A stretch of 64,000 nt of DNA from Torymus aiolomorphi (GCA_036365515.1 CM070877.1:111864011-111928010); one strand, 5' to 3'. Positions 13,186-28,800 are shown, numbered from the stretch's first letter. A program made the numbers and translations. The notes: generated from the letters alone by a model not told the origin.

Positions 13186-13378
13186 GCTATGTCCGGGGTA
13201 TTTTCCTTTCAGAATTATTTCAGGAAATAATTTTGAAATATCTTTTAGTAACCTTTTGGTAATAATCCATGAATCCTTTCAGAAATCTTCTATTGAATAA
13301 ATTTTGCAATGATATTATAAATTATTTTTGAATTATTCCATTGAATTAATTCTGAAAGGAAAATACCCCGGACATAGC
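13186..13378. repeat. Hairpin with GCTATGTCCGGGG ends
   Basis: GCTATGTCCGGGGTATTTTC at 13186 is matched by its reverse complement ending at 13378. The surrounding TTCTGAAAG / CTTTCAGAA units extend the pairing outward to about 13125-13440, forming a larger cruciform-capable palindrome. Confidence 0.75.
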
Positions 13379-13466
13379 ATTATTACAGAATCCTTTCACT
13401 GAATGATTTCTGAAAGAATAAAATTATTTCATGCATTCTTTCAGAATCCTTTCAGAATTAATACAT

Positions 13467-15416
13467 GCTGTGTGGGAGATTTTTATAATAAAATTAAACT
13501 TACAGAAATAGATTTAAATAATACGTCATTAGTTTTAGGTGATTCAAATTTAAATTATAAGAAATGTGAAAATATTCTAGACTACATCAAACTTATTTTC
13601 AATAAAGCAAACCAATATATCTTGAAAGATGAAGAAAAAATGAATGAAGTTAATGCTTTTTACAGTGAAGATTTCTGTAAATCCCTTATAAAACTTTGTG
13701 CTGAATTTGTTGTATGGTCAAAAGTTATGGTTAAAGATTTTTCAAATCATGATCTTACAGACAATTTTACTTCACTTATAAACAGTTACAAAATAGGTTT
13801 CAAATGTCATCTTCAATCTAAAATTGATTTTAAAAAAACAATTGCGAATTATTTAATCGATAATATACACTATACTGACCAAATATTTGGAAATTGTAGA
13901 AATTGGATTACAGATAAAAAATTAGTATTGGCAAAGAAAAATGTAAATATTGAAAATAAGTATCTTTATTATGAAGAGGATTGGATGGGCTTAAACGAAT
14001 ATACAGAACTAAATAATAGTGATACCACAGACGAAGAAAGCAGATCTGAATCCAGCGACAAAATTAGTGATAGCTCAACACATTCTGATTTGAACGATGA
14101 ACATCAATTTTCTGATGAAAGTTTTGATATAATTATAAATTCTGCTTGTGAACAAAATAATACCAACTTATCAAATGATCCAGTTTGTGATAAATCTTCT
14201 CAAAAAGATATCTGTCCAAGTTCAGATTTTATAGGTAACGTAACTGAAAATAAAATCATAACAGATGAATCTATTTCTATGGATCATCATATAGAGAATA
14301 ATGTATCTGATAAATTTATTTTGGATGAACTTTGTATCGATAACCAAGACATGAATAGAACAATTGTATGCAAACTACATGAAAATAAAATTATGATCAA
14401 TAGTTCAAGACACTTGAGCGAAGTTAAGTCGAGTTCAAATAATAATGAATCGACAAAAAAAACCATAGAATTTAAATTTCAAGCTGGTACTGAAAAGTCT
14501 AGAGGAAGATACTTACAACCATGTAGAGAAATCAACTTATTAGCTCAAAGACCAGTAAAGAGAGTGAAAAAGCGTCAAGTTATAAAAAATTATAATACTT
14601 TAAAGCCTAAAACAATTAACAAAATAATAATTTTTATTAAAACATCAAGTTATTTTGATAGCATAATAGAAGTATTAACAACTGCTTATTTTAATATAAT
14701 GAAGTTCCAAAATTATGTTAACAATAGTACAGATATATTAGAAGAAGAAAAACAAGAATTATTTTCTATATTACATAATTATGTAACAACATTTAACATA
14801 ATAGCATTGTACACAGAAAGAGCTAAATATATTAGCTAAAATTTGTAATGCAAAGAATTTCAAATTCACTTGGACAAATTCCATTGGTGAATTTTTTGAA
14901 AAAAGCGTCTTTCCATGTATCATTAAAACAATACAATGCCCATCTTGTAAATTTATCAAATATGAGCATAGTAACCTTATAAAATTATCACCTGAAGAAT
15001 TTGTAACGCAAGAATTATCACTCTGCATAGATAATCAAGACCAAAATAAAAATACTTGCTGTAAATGTAAAATAGGTTTACTTACAATCAAAAATCAAAT
15101 TAATTATATATTATGTGTGAACATTGAAGAGTTCTCCTCTATTCCCACAAAGAAATATATAATCAAAATAAATGATTTGATACCAAACTTGAAGTATAAA
15201 CAACAAACATTCGCATTGATAGGTGTCATTGCATTTGAAGAGCCTGTCAGAGATGATCAGCGACGGCACTATGTGGCATACTGTAGAAATATACAAGGTA
15301 ATTGGTACAGATATGATGACAGCGCAACACCTAATAGACCCATAAGAATACACAGTACAAATCTAAACATAAATGTAGCATTAATTATTTATATTGAATA
15401 TAATGACACGATTTAA
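13467..15416 (+). pseudogene. Diverged transposase paralogue, 3' half with USP-like domain
   Basis: The frame is open to 14839, then a one-base shift within about 15 nt (near 14830) leads to a frame running to 15416. It aligns with the second half of the minus-strand transposase (IFNKANQYILKDEE against IFEKAISLSNKDEE). The stretch corresponding to E612 reads INSYKIGF, with no acid. A Ser/Asp/Glu-rich linker (about 14010-14360) follows. The cysteine box is changed from INTCPFDS to IKTSSYFDS, removing the nucleophile, while the zinc ribbon (CPSC ... CCKC) and a canonical USP histidine box (HYVAYCRN..GNWYRYDDS) remain. A protease fold without its cysteine would bind rather than cut. The long open frame before the single shift argues that decay is recent or that coding constraint persisted. 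Confidence 0.7.
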
Positions 15417-15850
15417 AATAAGTACATGAAAGTCACTGAACATAAACTTATATTTATATACACAAACACTATATTATATATATTCACATAAAATAAATGA
15501 ATAAATATATTCATATAATACAAATCAATTTTAATTAATTTTATTCCTTTGCTATTAACCCTTTTTCTTCAATTCTTATGTTTATTTCATGTAAACTAAT
15601 TTTCATTGTTTATACATATTTTTTAAACTCCTAATTTCTCTATTACTATTGAATACATTTCTTACTGCAAAAATACCAGAAATCAAATCTTGAATTTCAT
15701 GTAGATTTATATGACAAAAATTTTTGCCATTTATACTGTAAGTTTCTATTATTTTATACATGATAAGTTCCACTTTACAAAATTATAAGAATAAACGGAA
15801 AGGACAGATCTAGCAGAAGAAAAATAATATTTTTGTCCAATATTGCTACC
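15417..15850. other. AT-rich spacer, nothing recognised
   Basis: Follows the paralogue stop. Possible poly(A) signals (AATAAA) occur near 15490. No gene or repeat is identified. Confidence 0.4.
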
Positions 15851-16025
15851 GGCCTTTCAACATGGAGTGCGTCGTGCGCCGCGCGTCGCGTCGTGCGCCG
15901 TGTTTCGCGACCCGTCATCTTCCAAGTCTTGTCCCAAAATGGGCTTACGAGTAACACGGTCTACAAGAATTGGAGGATGACAGGTCACGAAACACGGCGC
16001 ACAACGCACTCCATGTGGAAAGGCC
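15851..16025. mobile_element. Short GC-rich MITE inside the MULE
   Basis: GGCCTTTCAACATGGAGTGCG on the left pairs with CGCACTCCATGTGGAAAGGCC on the right (one mismatch). Inner arms GCGCCGTGTTTCG / CGAAACACGGCGC also pair. It is 175 bp with no coding. The GC content contrasts sharply with its neighbours. The target duplication is not clear. Confidence 0.8.
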
Positions 16026-16343
16026 GTAATGCATAGGAATTGAAACCGTCGCTTTATAGAGTTTTAGACCATCTTATGACTTCGTCATCGACGTGTCATG
16101 TTGACATGTAGGACGTGATTGAAATATCGTTACGCTCTTAGAACATATAGTACCTGCTCTAAGGTTACGCTTTTAAAACAAATAACACATCCATATAAGT
16201 AGTTACATCCAAATTTATAACTGAAAACGCTGAAATATTTAACTCTTTCAGCTAATTGTTACTTTTAACATATAATAAACTACGACGTGACAAATTATTA
16301 GTGCTATTCTGCTATTAGATTTAATATAACGTAAATATATAAA

Positions 16344-18436
<2,093 letters not shown>

Positions 18437-18794
18437 TTTCACTTATACCATAAGATAATCAAGAATGAGGATTAGAATATAGCGAGGAGGATATTGAACA
18501 TATGGTATTTTAAGAGGTAAAATAAGGATTTGATACAAAATCACGGCAGGTAGCCTAATTTTTAATATACTTTTGGATTAAAATTACGCTACAATTACTT
18601 AATGCCAGCAAATTTATCGTAATAATTACGAGTAATTTACCTTGAAAATTTACGAGACAGTACGATATTTATAATCTATATTTATGAGTATTTTATAGCC
18701 GATTAATAAATAAAAGAGTAAAATTTGTTTAAAACAAATCACATTATCCTTCTATTTATTCCCAACATTATCACACTTGCGTAATACGTAATCA
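18437..18794. other. Spacer between cargo gene and right TIR
   Basis: AT-rich. It may hold the cargo gene's 3' UTR (AATAAA near 18705). Nothing else is recognised. Confidence 0.4.
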
Positions 18795-21700
18795 TAATAA
18801 TAATTACATTTCAACATTATTCGAACATTTATACTGTATAATAAATAATAATTATTATTTATAGCCTACTAATTTTATTAGATCCATTTTATTAAAAATT
18901 ATATTAAATAATAATATTCATACGAAATCGATGAGTCTTACTCGGTCGTAAATATTGATGGTAAATATTGAAATAATAAAAAAACCTCGCACTTCCAGAT
19001 GTCGCTGTAACATACGGACATGCGATTGCTCAAGAAATATTTATTTCCCAATTTTCAATACTATATATAAATTACTATTGTTCATTTCCACCAGAGAAAA
19101 CGCTATAATTAATAATTTAGTACAGTAATAGTCATCAGACCTAAAAATAAAACCGAAAATGATGTCGCTCATAAATACGCAGCTGGCATATCGACGGCTG
19201 AGCGTAACAAAATGCTATCTCAGCTGAAGCTAACAGAAGACGCTATCTCGGACGAGACTAACAGAAGATGCTACCTCGGCTGAGGCTCACAAAACGAGCT
19301 ATCTCAGACGCGTTTCTTTTTCTTAAAATTTTGTAGAGGTATCTCTACGCAGCTTTATTCACAACTTTAATTTCTACTAAATCGATCTCTCTAACAATCG
19401 TGGAAAAATTAGTCGTCATTTTTCAATTACATTTAATTACTAGCGATTTACTTAATAGGCATGGGAAATTTGATTACTTGTGAATTAATTAATCGCTTAT
19501 TTTTATTTTTATTTTTTATCAACAAATTTGAAATACCTAATGCATGCCGAAACTTAATCGATGAGTCGTGTTCAGTATCACCAGATAAATGTTTTTCATA
19601 GATTTAGGTCGAATGATTATTGCAAATTCTTATAAACGGCACATATGGATTCGTCGCTGTGGTATAATAGCGCATTGTATTGGATTTGAATAATTTAATC
19701 ACGTATTTTTATAAACAAATTTGCAATTACCAATGCTTGCCGAGACTTAATCGATGAGTCGTGTTCAGTAGCACCAGATAAATGTTTTTCATAGAAAAAG
19801 TTCGATTGATTATTGCAAAATCTTATAAACGGCGCATATGGATTCGTCGCTGTGGGATAGCATCTTTTATTGCACTTGAATTATTTAATATTTATATCGG
19901 TTAGTATTTAATTAGCAATACTAATTCGTTGAGTCTTACGCAGTTACATGAGAACAATAGTTCTCATGGATTTAGTAGAATTATTCTTATAATATTTACG
20001 AACAGCTTGCATATATGAACGCGTCAAGATGGTATAGTACATTTACTAACTTCCGAATTATTTAATCGTGAATTTTTATAAACAAATTTGCAATACCTAA
20101 TGCTAGCCGAAACTTAATCGATGAGCTATACTGAGTGGCATCAGAAAAATGGTTTTCATAGATTTAGTTCGAATGATTATTGCAAAATCTTGTAAACGGC
20201 GTAAATGGATTCGTCGCTGTGGTATAATAGCGCATTGTATTGGATTTGAATAATTTAATTACGTATTTTTATAAACAAATTTGGAATTACTAATGCTTGC
20301 CGAAACTTAATCGACGAGTCGTGTTCAGTAGCGCCAGATAAATGTTTTTCATCGATTTATTTCGAATCGTTATTACGAAATCTCATAATTGTCGTATATG
20401 CATACGTCGCTGTGGGATAGCACGTCTTAATGGACTTGAATGGTTTGATTGCGTATTTTTATTGTTAAATTTTCAATACTTAATCGATGAGTGTTAGTCA
20501 GTTGCATGAGAGCAATGGTTCTCATGGATTTAGTACAATTATTCTTATAATATATTTATGAACATCTTGCGTATGAACGAGCCACTATGGTATAGTATAT
20601 TTAATTACTTGCGAATTATTTAATCGTGAATTTTTATAAACAAATTTGCAATACCTGATGCTTGCCGAAACTTAATCGAAGGATTGTGTTCAGTAGCACC
20701 AGATAAATGTTTTTCATAGATTTAGTTCGAATGATTATTGCCAAATCTTGTAAACGGCGTAAATGGATTCGTCGCTGTGGCATAATTGCGCATATGCATA
20801 CGTCGCTGTGGCATAATAGCGCATTTTATTGGACTTGAATTATTTGATTGCGTACTTTTTTATTATCAAATTTGCAATACTTAATCAATGAGTCTTACTC
20901 AGTTGCATCAGAACAATGGTTTTCATAGATTTAGTAGAATTATTCTTTTGATATTTACGAAACATGTTAGGTATTAACGCGACACTAAGGGATAGTACAT
21001 TTAATTACATTTGAATTATTTCATCGCGAATTTTCATCAACAAATTGCAATACCTAATACATGTTCATACTTATAATCGATTAGCCGTACTCACGGGCAC
21101 AAGAAAAATAGTTTTCATAGATTTAGTTCGAAACATTATTACAAAGTCAAAAAAACGTCCCATATGTATACGTCGCTGTTGCATAATATAGCGCATTTTA
21201 TTGGACTTGAATTATTTAATTGCGTATTTTTATTAACAAATTTGCAATACTTAATCGATGAGTCTTACTCAGTTGCATGAGAGCAATAGTCCTCATGGAT
21301 TTAGTAGAACTATTCTTGTAATATTTACGAACATCTTGCGTATATGAACGCATCAAGATGATATAGTACCTATTTACTTACTTCCGAATTATTTAATCAT
21401 GAATTTTTATAAACAAATTTGCAATACCTGATGCTAGCCGAAACTTAACCGATGAGTCGTGTTCAGTAGCGCCAGATAAATTTTTTTCATCGATTTATTT
21501 CGAATCGTTATTACGAAATCTCATAATTGTCGCATATGCATACGTCACTGTGGGATAGCACGTCTTATTGGACTTGAATGATTTGATTGCGTATTTTTAT
21601 TGTTAAATTTTCAATACTTAATCGATGAGTGTTACTCAGTTGCATGAGAGCAATGGTTCTCATGGATTTAGTAGAATTATTCTTATAATATATTTATGAA

Positions 21701-22798
21701 CATCTTGCGTATGAACGAGCCACTATGGTATAGTATATTTAATTACTTGCGAATTATTTAATCGTGAGTTTTTATAAACAAATTTGCAATACCTAATGCT
21801 TACCGAAACTTAATCGATGAGCTATACTCAGTGGCATCAGAAAAATGGTTTTCACAGATTTAGTTCGAATATCATTATTAAAAAATCTTATAACCGTCGC
21901 CTATAAATAAAGTGGATCACAAGCATGTACGCACATAATTTGACTCTATAATTATTTATTTACCGTTGCTAATACCAATTACGAAATTTGATACTTGTTT
22001 AGTCAGACCAGATGAGTAATTGTCTTAATTGATTTGGTAGTTATTCTTATAAAATTTAAGTAAATGACGCGTATGGAACGATTTCAAAACGTGGTAATTA
22101 TTATTTACTTTATGGAGATGCATATTTAATTGCAATAATATTTATATTTACTAATTTTTTATGTTAAACCGTTTTATTTTTTTTACTTGTATGTACCAAC
22201 AAACTTATTTCATTTATTAAGGTCGGTGGATGCCTATATATATAGACGAATAAAAGAAAAAATGCATTTTATGATTTATCAAAACTGACATTGTAATATA
22301 ATTCCAATTATTATATTTTTGACTTTTTTTTTTAATAGAATTCTTATGTTTATAACGCAATTTATACTGAGGCTACAAGTAATATAAGTATATACGTATA
22401 GATCGCGTTCCTAAACGTTTGGATCATGCGGAATGCGGAACTTAGAACGAGGAATATGGAACGGCGAGAAATGCCTTTGCGCCGTGGCGATTGATCAAAA
22501 GTAAATTAATCAATTGCTATATAAATATGACGAATATCGGAATTTTGCAATTATCGCCGTAATCGGCAATTAAATTGCAATCGATTCACGTAGTTTTCAT
22601 CTCTCTGCGACAAATAGATTGTAAGCAATATGAATTTTTTTCATTTTTCGCAACTAGCTTGGTTTTTATTTTTTTGCAAAAAAAGTAAACTTCGCACAAT
22701 TTTTTTAATTGCATTTGCAAACGTAGCTTGCAATTCCACAATTATTGGTATTTTTTTTATAATTTTTTACGATAATTAATCGCATAGTTCACGGTGCT
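18795..22798. repeat. Right TIR of the MULE with subterminal repeat array (about 4.0 kb)
   Basis: Reverse complement of the left TIR at both its inner and outer parts, but nearly twice as long. From about 19600 to 21900 two alternating unit types repeat. One contains CGATGAGTCGTGTTCAGTAG and CGTCGCTGTGG. The other contains TTACTCAGTTGCATGAGA and AACATCTTGCGTAT. I count roughly a dozen units. Such arrays are common in MULE ends and may be transposase binding sites. No coding sequence. Confidence 0.9.
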
Positions 22799-22807
22799 CT
22801 CGGCGGC
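22799..22807. repeat. Right 9-bp target duplication of the MULE
   Basis: CTCGGCGGC, identical to 1253-1261. Confidence 0.95.
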
Positions 22808-25048
22808 TCAGTGCGCGTGCACCGGTCATGTGTATACACGAGCGACCCAGCGGCGCGCCCCGCGCTCGCCGTCTGTTTACTTCTCCCGCAACAATCCGAC
22901 TTCGGCCGAGCGGCCTGACAACCGCCGCTCGGTCGTGCATTTGTATACTGTATACACGCAAATTAATGAAATTATAAACTTTAAACTGTAAAACTCAAAT
23001 TCTAATTCACAACCTAAGCCGAAGGGGAGAAGATGAACATAAACGATTTCAGTGTTAGACATTGACATCGTAGCGGTAGCCGTGGTGGCTAAGGCGTGCG
23101 GCTAGTTTTGCCGTAATCTTTTGGATCCACGTTCAATCCCGACTCAATATATTTTTTTTTCTCGTGCATAATTTTTTTCATTACATTATTGTAACACAAC
23201 ATACAGAATTTTCACCTTTTTATCATTTAATTATCATTCTCTAGTAGAATTGATGTTTTAATTTATATTTTAAAGAAAATTTTATATTCTGAATAAATTA
23301 ATTCACCAAGAGTAAATTCATTAAAAAAATCGTTATATTTATTTTTTGCAATAATATCCCTATCCAATTTATATGTAAAATGTAATCAATCACGGTCAAG
23401 ATAAACTTTTTTAAGGATTAAGCAGGATAAAAAAAGTATCGTTGACCAAGCAAGTTCAATTTCAGAAATACATATTATATTCTCATTCCCATTCTCTAAT
23501 CCCTATAAAACATACGTTATTTGTTCTAAAAGTAAGTTTTTATTAATATTATTTATTAAGTGGTAATCAAGAAGTAAGCATATAATATAAAATTCATTTT
23601 TAATCGGCCGAAAATGCATAAAGGCTATTCTCAAAAAATGTGCATGTGCTTCAAATTGTTTTATTTAAGCCTCAAAGATAATCCTGCATAAGATTTGCAT
23701 TCACATTTGGGACTTAATGAAAACACCATTTTCCTCTGAATTATAATCAATAATAGTGTATAACATAAAAAAATGGTATTATATTATACACATTTTTTAC
23801 TCTAGTAGAGTTGAAATTTAATAATTCGAAAAAATCATATTTTATTCAATGTAACAACTCTTCTGTAAAATAAATAATTATGTACATGTTTTTACAGCGA
23901 TTTCGTCATTTACTCGATTTTCCATACTCTATTTTTTAATCTATTTAAAATATAAGTAATCGCCAAGACTTCTGACTTTTCCATATAAATTCTTCAAAAT
24001 ATTTAAATGTAAAAAGTTATTAAATGGCGTTAATCATATAAGAGAAAGCAAACTTTTTAACATTCTTTCGAAAAATCTCTTATATTGACATTTTCGTACT
24101 TCTCAAAATGGTTGCAAACAATTTAGAAAATTCCGATAATCTCTTAAATAATATCGTGCGAACCATTCAATATTTTTTGAAGCTGCGTTTCTTATTTTCA
24201 AAGCGATATTTTAGTAGAGAAATAATCAATCCAGCTGCATTAAAAGCTAATGAATAATATTAGTTGAAATTTCAATTAATTACTCAGTTTAATTTAAAAT
24301 TAAAGTTTCAATCGTTATTTAAACCCCAGTTTAATTAATAACTAAAAATTCAATCGTTAACTATACCTGCGTTCAATTTAGAATTAAAATTTCAATCATT
24401 AATTAAACGAGCGTCTAATTAAGAATTAAAGTTTGAATCGTTTATTAAATCAGTATTTAATTAAGTTTCTTCGGACCTGATTCTGCAGTAAAAGCGTAGT
24501 CCTAAATTCAATTATTTAAGATACGAAAACGGTGAAACAAATCTCTAAAAGTAGACAGTAAAAGCTAAAATTTAAGCCCTGATTCGTTACAAAATTTTGA
24601 TTTTTCAGGAAGTTATAATCAATCAAAGATAACGTAAGAAAATATTTAAAATGTATGTTTAGTTTAACTGATTAAATGGATTGCATTTTTAGCTTTTTTT
24701 TTTACTCGACGATCGTGACACATAGACGTAAATTCGTGTTTTCGGCCGTGATTCTTTACAAGGACTTTACAATTACTGCTCGGGGATATCGCATTCGACT
24801 TCAAAATCCATTAAACGATTTAAATGAATTCTTAATTAAACGCTGCCTTAATTAACGATTGAAATTTTAATTATTAATTAACCGATATGAACTTAATTAA
24901 CGGCTTATTTAACAATTGAAATTTTTATTATTAATTAAACCCGGGGTTTTATTAATGATTGAAATTTCAATTTTGAATTAATAATGGTATAATTTACAAC
25001 CCCGGGCATTATATTATCTCGATCAGAATATTAGATTAGTCCAATTAT
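22808..25048. repeat. Inner piece of the P-like left TIR
   Basis: Reverse complement of 33602-34610 plus 39606-40835. It includes the empty TA site (24037-24038) where the opposite arm carries the palindromic mariner element. About 24240-24990 is built of repeats of the type AATTAATTAAAC..GTTTAATTAA..ATTGAAATTT, probable subterminal transposase sites. The inner limit is near TTAGATTAGTCCAATTA. Confidence 0.9.
23072..23145 (+). other. tRNA-like sequence in the P-like left TIR
   Basis: AGCGGTAGCCGTGGTGGCTAAGG resembles the 5' half and A box of class II tRNAs, and CACGTTCAATCCCGACT the B box/T arm. A CGGC/GCCG stem closes a 7-base loop TAGTTTT. A T-rich tail follows. It is duplicated in the other arm (40498-40571). 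It is either a SINE captured before the TIRs became symmetric or a tRNA relic. Confidence 0.5.
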
Positions 25049-25399
25049 TATATCCATCCATAATATTCTGCTTTAAAGTTTTTGGCTATCTTTTTTTCGT
25101 TGACAGCGAGTCGACAAGATTTTACATTGTAGAAAAAAACTTTAGATTCAAGACTTTTAATGTATTTATTATTTTTTAAATAAAAAAATTTTTAAAAACC
25201 TTTTACAGATTATGATGTACGCGTATTAGCGTAATTTTTTGCAGGGATGTTTTGAATATCATATGACAGTATTATTACGGTCACAAGAGTTTATACAATG
25301 TTATTTTCTATAATTTATCCGTTATTACAATTTTTGGTTATCATTTTTGCACAGTCTAAAAAAATAACTTGCTACATCTTTTTCTGGACTTTAAACGGT

Positions 25400-25826
25400 C
25401 TGTGCTTTCTTAGAAATCCATCGCGCGCGCGCTCGCGAGCTACGGCGGCTCGGCATGAGCGCGCGCGTTTGTTGTTGTTACGTGTTTGGCGGGTTAAAGA
25501 GCTTGCGTTTGTTTTTATCCGGGCGCTCAGATGCGTGTCGCGTGAAAAATTAGTCTTCAGAGTAGTGCAGTGATAGCGATATTTCTAGTGCGTGAGATAA
25601 GTAATCAAGTGTATAAAAGTGTCATTAGTGCGAATTTCATGTGCACTTTCTAAATATTGTGATAGTTTTTAGCTACCGCCGAAATGGTTAACTTTTTGTA
25701 GGTTATCGATTGCGTTTGTTTTATTTATCATCCGAACTAAGCTATTGGACGTACTCTTGTGCAGTGTTTATTATAATGTAGGGTATTAAGATACTTTTTT
25801 TAAAAGTGTGTGAAAGTGTTAAGACT
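25400..25826 (+). promoter_or_regulatory. CpG-rich 5' region of the P-like transposase
   Basis: A short GC-rich, CpG-rich stretch (GCGCGCGCGCTCGCGAGC near 25423) in otherwise AT-rich sequence, just inside the left TIR and upstream of the transposase ATG at 25827. It probably contains the promoter and 5' UTR. No TATA box is clear, and the exact start cannot be read. Confidence 0.4.
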
Positions 25827-28800
25827 ATGGCGCAAAAGCAAGAGACGGTCTACGATCGATGCCAATACTTGCATTCCAACAATAGGAAATGTGATGGTCA
25901 CCATTTGTTCCGATTCCCTGCTCAAAAGGAAAGGCAAAAACAATTACAGTGGATAGAACAGTCAGGTTAGTGCAGTACTATTTTCTTGTTGGATAAATCT
26001 CATTTACACTGAAAAAAATTTTAGGCTGTAGAAACCGTAGTTTCGATTTGCTATACTAACACTATTTATAGTGTTCATTTACCCTTACAGACGGCTGAAG
26101 CAGCTATTCATTTGTATAATGTAACGACACTATTGGTCAGGTGCGGGAAATGTACTTGTACAGCTCTGACAGCGGTACGACTTAGTTTTGCCGCCGGTAG
26201 GGTAAGAGACCCGATTAGTGTGCCAGTAAGAGAAAACATCCACTTATACATGAAATAGACAGCGCTATAATTTTTATTTTCTTAACTCAAAGTTTAGTCA
26301 AATAATTGAACTCTTTCTTTTGCTTCCAGTATTTTTATTTATATGAATAAAAAATATTTAATGTAAATATAGATGAAATAAAAAATAATTATTGTGACCC
26401 TATTTGTGTGCCCTGGCAGCTCTCACTGGATGTATTTGTGTGTTCCCGATTTGTGTGCCTGTCCCTATGTGTGAGCCCCGCATTAATGTGCCTTTTAAAA
26501 TTAATGACTGAATTATAGGTTACGGTTGATTTAAAATTTGAAAGAGGTGTAATAAAAATTTATTTTATGATTAATGTGAAACTTTTTAACAATAATTCTA
26601 TGAATAATTGTTACACATTCAGCACTGCGTTAGATGTAGTCATCACGTCCAGGATAAGTGAAGGTTAGGTTCACGATCGCGAGGGGCGCATGACAACACA
26701 CAAATGCGAACAAGTCTTAAAAGTTGACCCTATTAGTGGATTTCATTTATAAAATAAAGAAAAAGTTTTATATATACTTTTTTTTACTAATGTTTAGCTA
26801 AAACACTATTTTTATTGCATAAAATACACTTTATTTGAAGAAAATAGTTAATATAAGCTATTTATTTACTTATAAAAAGTCGTGATATCTAAGAGTTTTT
26901 CATAGAGAACACGATAAATTTCGTCAAATCGAAAGATCATTTTTTAAAAACGTATAAACTATACTTTTAAAGTCTTTAAATGCAACTTTTTCTTATTATC
27001 AATATAATAAAATACTTAAATTTTACTAAAAAAATTATTTCATTTAATTATTTTCATATGCTTTTTTGTGCGAATGGTTTAATTAAAAAAGCACACAAAA
27101 AGGGTCAGGCACACTAATCGGGTCTCTTACCCTATTTGTTTGTTGACAACGCTACAACGCGAAGCCGTTGTTCATGTTATAACCTAAAAAAGTCAAGAAA
27201 CCGGCCACATCAACCGCATGTTTGTAATCCGCTTTTGCGTATTTCATCTGTAATCAGTGTACTTATCAATCGAGATTATTTTAATGAAAAATATGTATGT
27301 ATAGCGAATCATAACCTATTTAATGCTCCGACAAAAAAACTCTATACATTAGTGCTTTCAGTGTATCTTGTACAGCTCTCACAACTGTACGAATAATTTT
27401 ACTGTATCTATAAAATTCAGCAGAAAGAAAATCAGCCGAACAGTACTTTTGTCAGAGCCGTACTTTCAGTTCTTACAACGTGAAATTTTTTTCAGTGTAG
27501 ATAAATATATATATGACTTATATAAGATTTACTAAATAAAACAAAATCTATTTACTTAAATAAGAAAATATCATTTTAAGATAGTTGTACTGTAAATAAT
27601 TATTTTGTAAGACTAATCTAGTACCTATAAATTTCGTTAATCAGATAGCTTCCATTTAATCCAAGAAATGTGCTTTATGAATAATTTTTAAGGCAATTAA
27701 TTGTAATTAAGCGCATACTTTTTGCTTTATTTATTTTAATTTTGTGATTTTCTTTATGAATTGTAATAATTTTTTTACGCGTTCAATTTTGTGTAAGTTA
27801 GTAGATTTAGACTTCTTGCAGTTGTTTTTTCTAAACATTTTTAATTAATTGAAACATATTAATAAACACCTGTATATCGTCGGTTGAGTGGAATAAAGTA
27901 CCAACTCAGGCGAGCGCGTTAACAGGTACCAACTCGCACGGTACGCTTTTTAATATCTTAGCAAGCTATTAAAGAGGCCAACAAATATTCCACAAAAAAA
28001 CGATTAAAGTAGAAAAGGAGAAGTTTAATTTAAGATGAGAATCGTTGAAACCGTTCGATTCTGTGCAAAGTTACATGCATTTGAAAGTGCAAAGAATGAC
28101 AAAAAATGAGCGATTTTTTCCCAAATCCACGTAATACTTTACATGTTTATCATTTTCATATATTACATTCAAAATTAAACTTCTTCTCATTAATTTTAAT
28201 TTCTTTTTTGTATTTTTTTTTTTGCTTCTTCAATAGCTTGCTAAACATTCAAAAGCCGACCGCGCGAGTTGATACCTTTTTACGCGCTCAAAGGAGTTTG
28301 TACCTTTTTACACGAACGCCCGAGTTGATACGTTTTCACGCGCTCGCCTGAGTAGGATCCTTTTTAAGCGCTTGCTCGAGCTGATACCTTGTTCCTCCCA
28401 ACCGATGATATGTATACATCGCCATTCAAATATTCCTACATAAATAAATTTTTATTTTCTCATTTTTATCCCAAATTAAAAATCATACTACATTTAAAAA
28501 ATACTTATAGTTATGGTTTTATTAACAAAATTTTAAAATTATTTCCTATACGTTAAATTGGTGGTATTAACCTTTATGAAACTGAAATTATTAATACATT
28601 ATATTAATTACATCGTCCAAAGAAATAAAAAATTTACGTCAAAACAAACTTAAATCTTTTTAATTAAAACTTTTATAATAACAGAATTATATTAAAGGAC
28701 CCCGCACACAATGTATGGGAAAAAATCATTCGGTCAAATTTTGGGAGGTTTTGCCCATGAGAACTTTTTGTTCAGGACCTCAAGATCTATCTTTTCTCCA

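Larger units (their letters stand above)
8535..13466. repeat. 4.9-kb satellite-like insertion splitting the paralogue
   Basis: Homology to the intact paralogue stops at 8533 and resumes at about 13467 with no overlap, so this block is an insertion. The ends form a short inverted repeat (CAGCATG / CATGCTG). It contains a 291-bp tandem array (8700-10743), a degenerate copy to about 11080, an AT-rich unique part (about 11085-12235), a tRNA-like sequence (12236-12310) and a right half built of inverted repeats of TGAAAGGATTC-type units (12540-13440). There is no coding sequence. I could not identify a target duplication. Confidence 0.8.

Noticed and set aside
15117..15416. Independent small protease-like gene
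   Set aside because: It is the C-terminal part of the diverged paralogue, in frame with the sequence upstream after a single shift.
22776..23068. Short frames at the MULE/P-like junction
   Set aside because: They cross a transposon boundary in GC-rich TIR sequence and have no codon or domain support.
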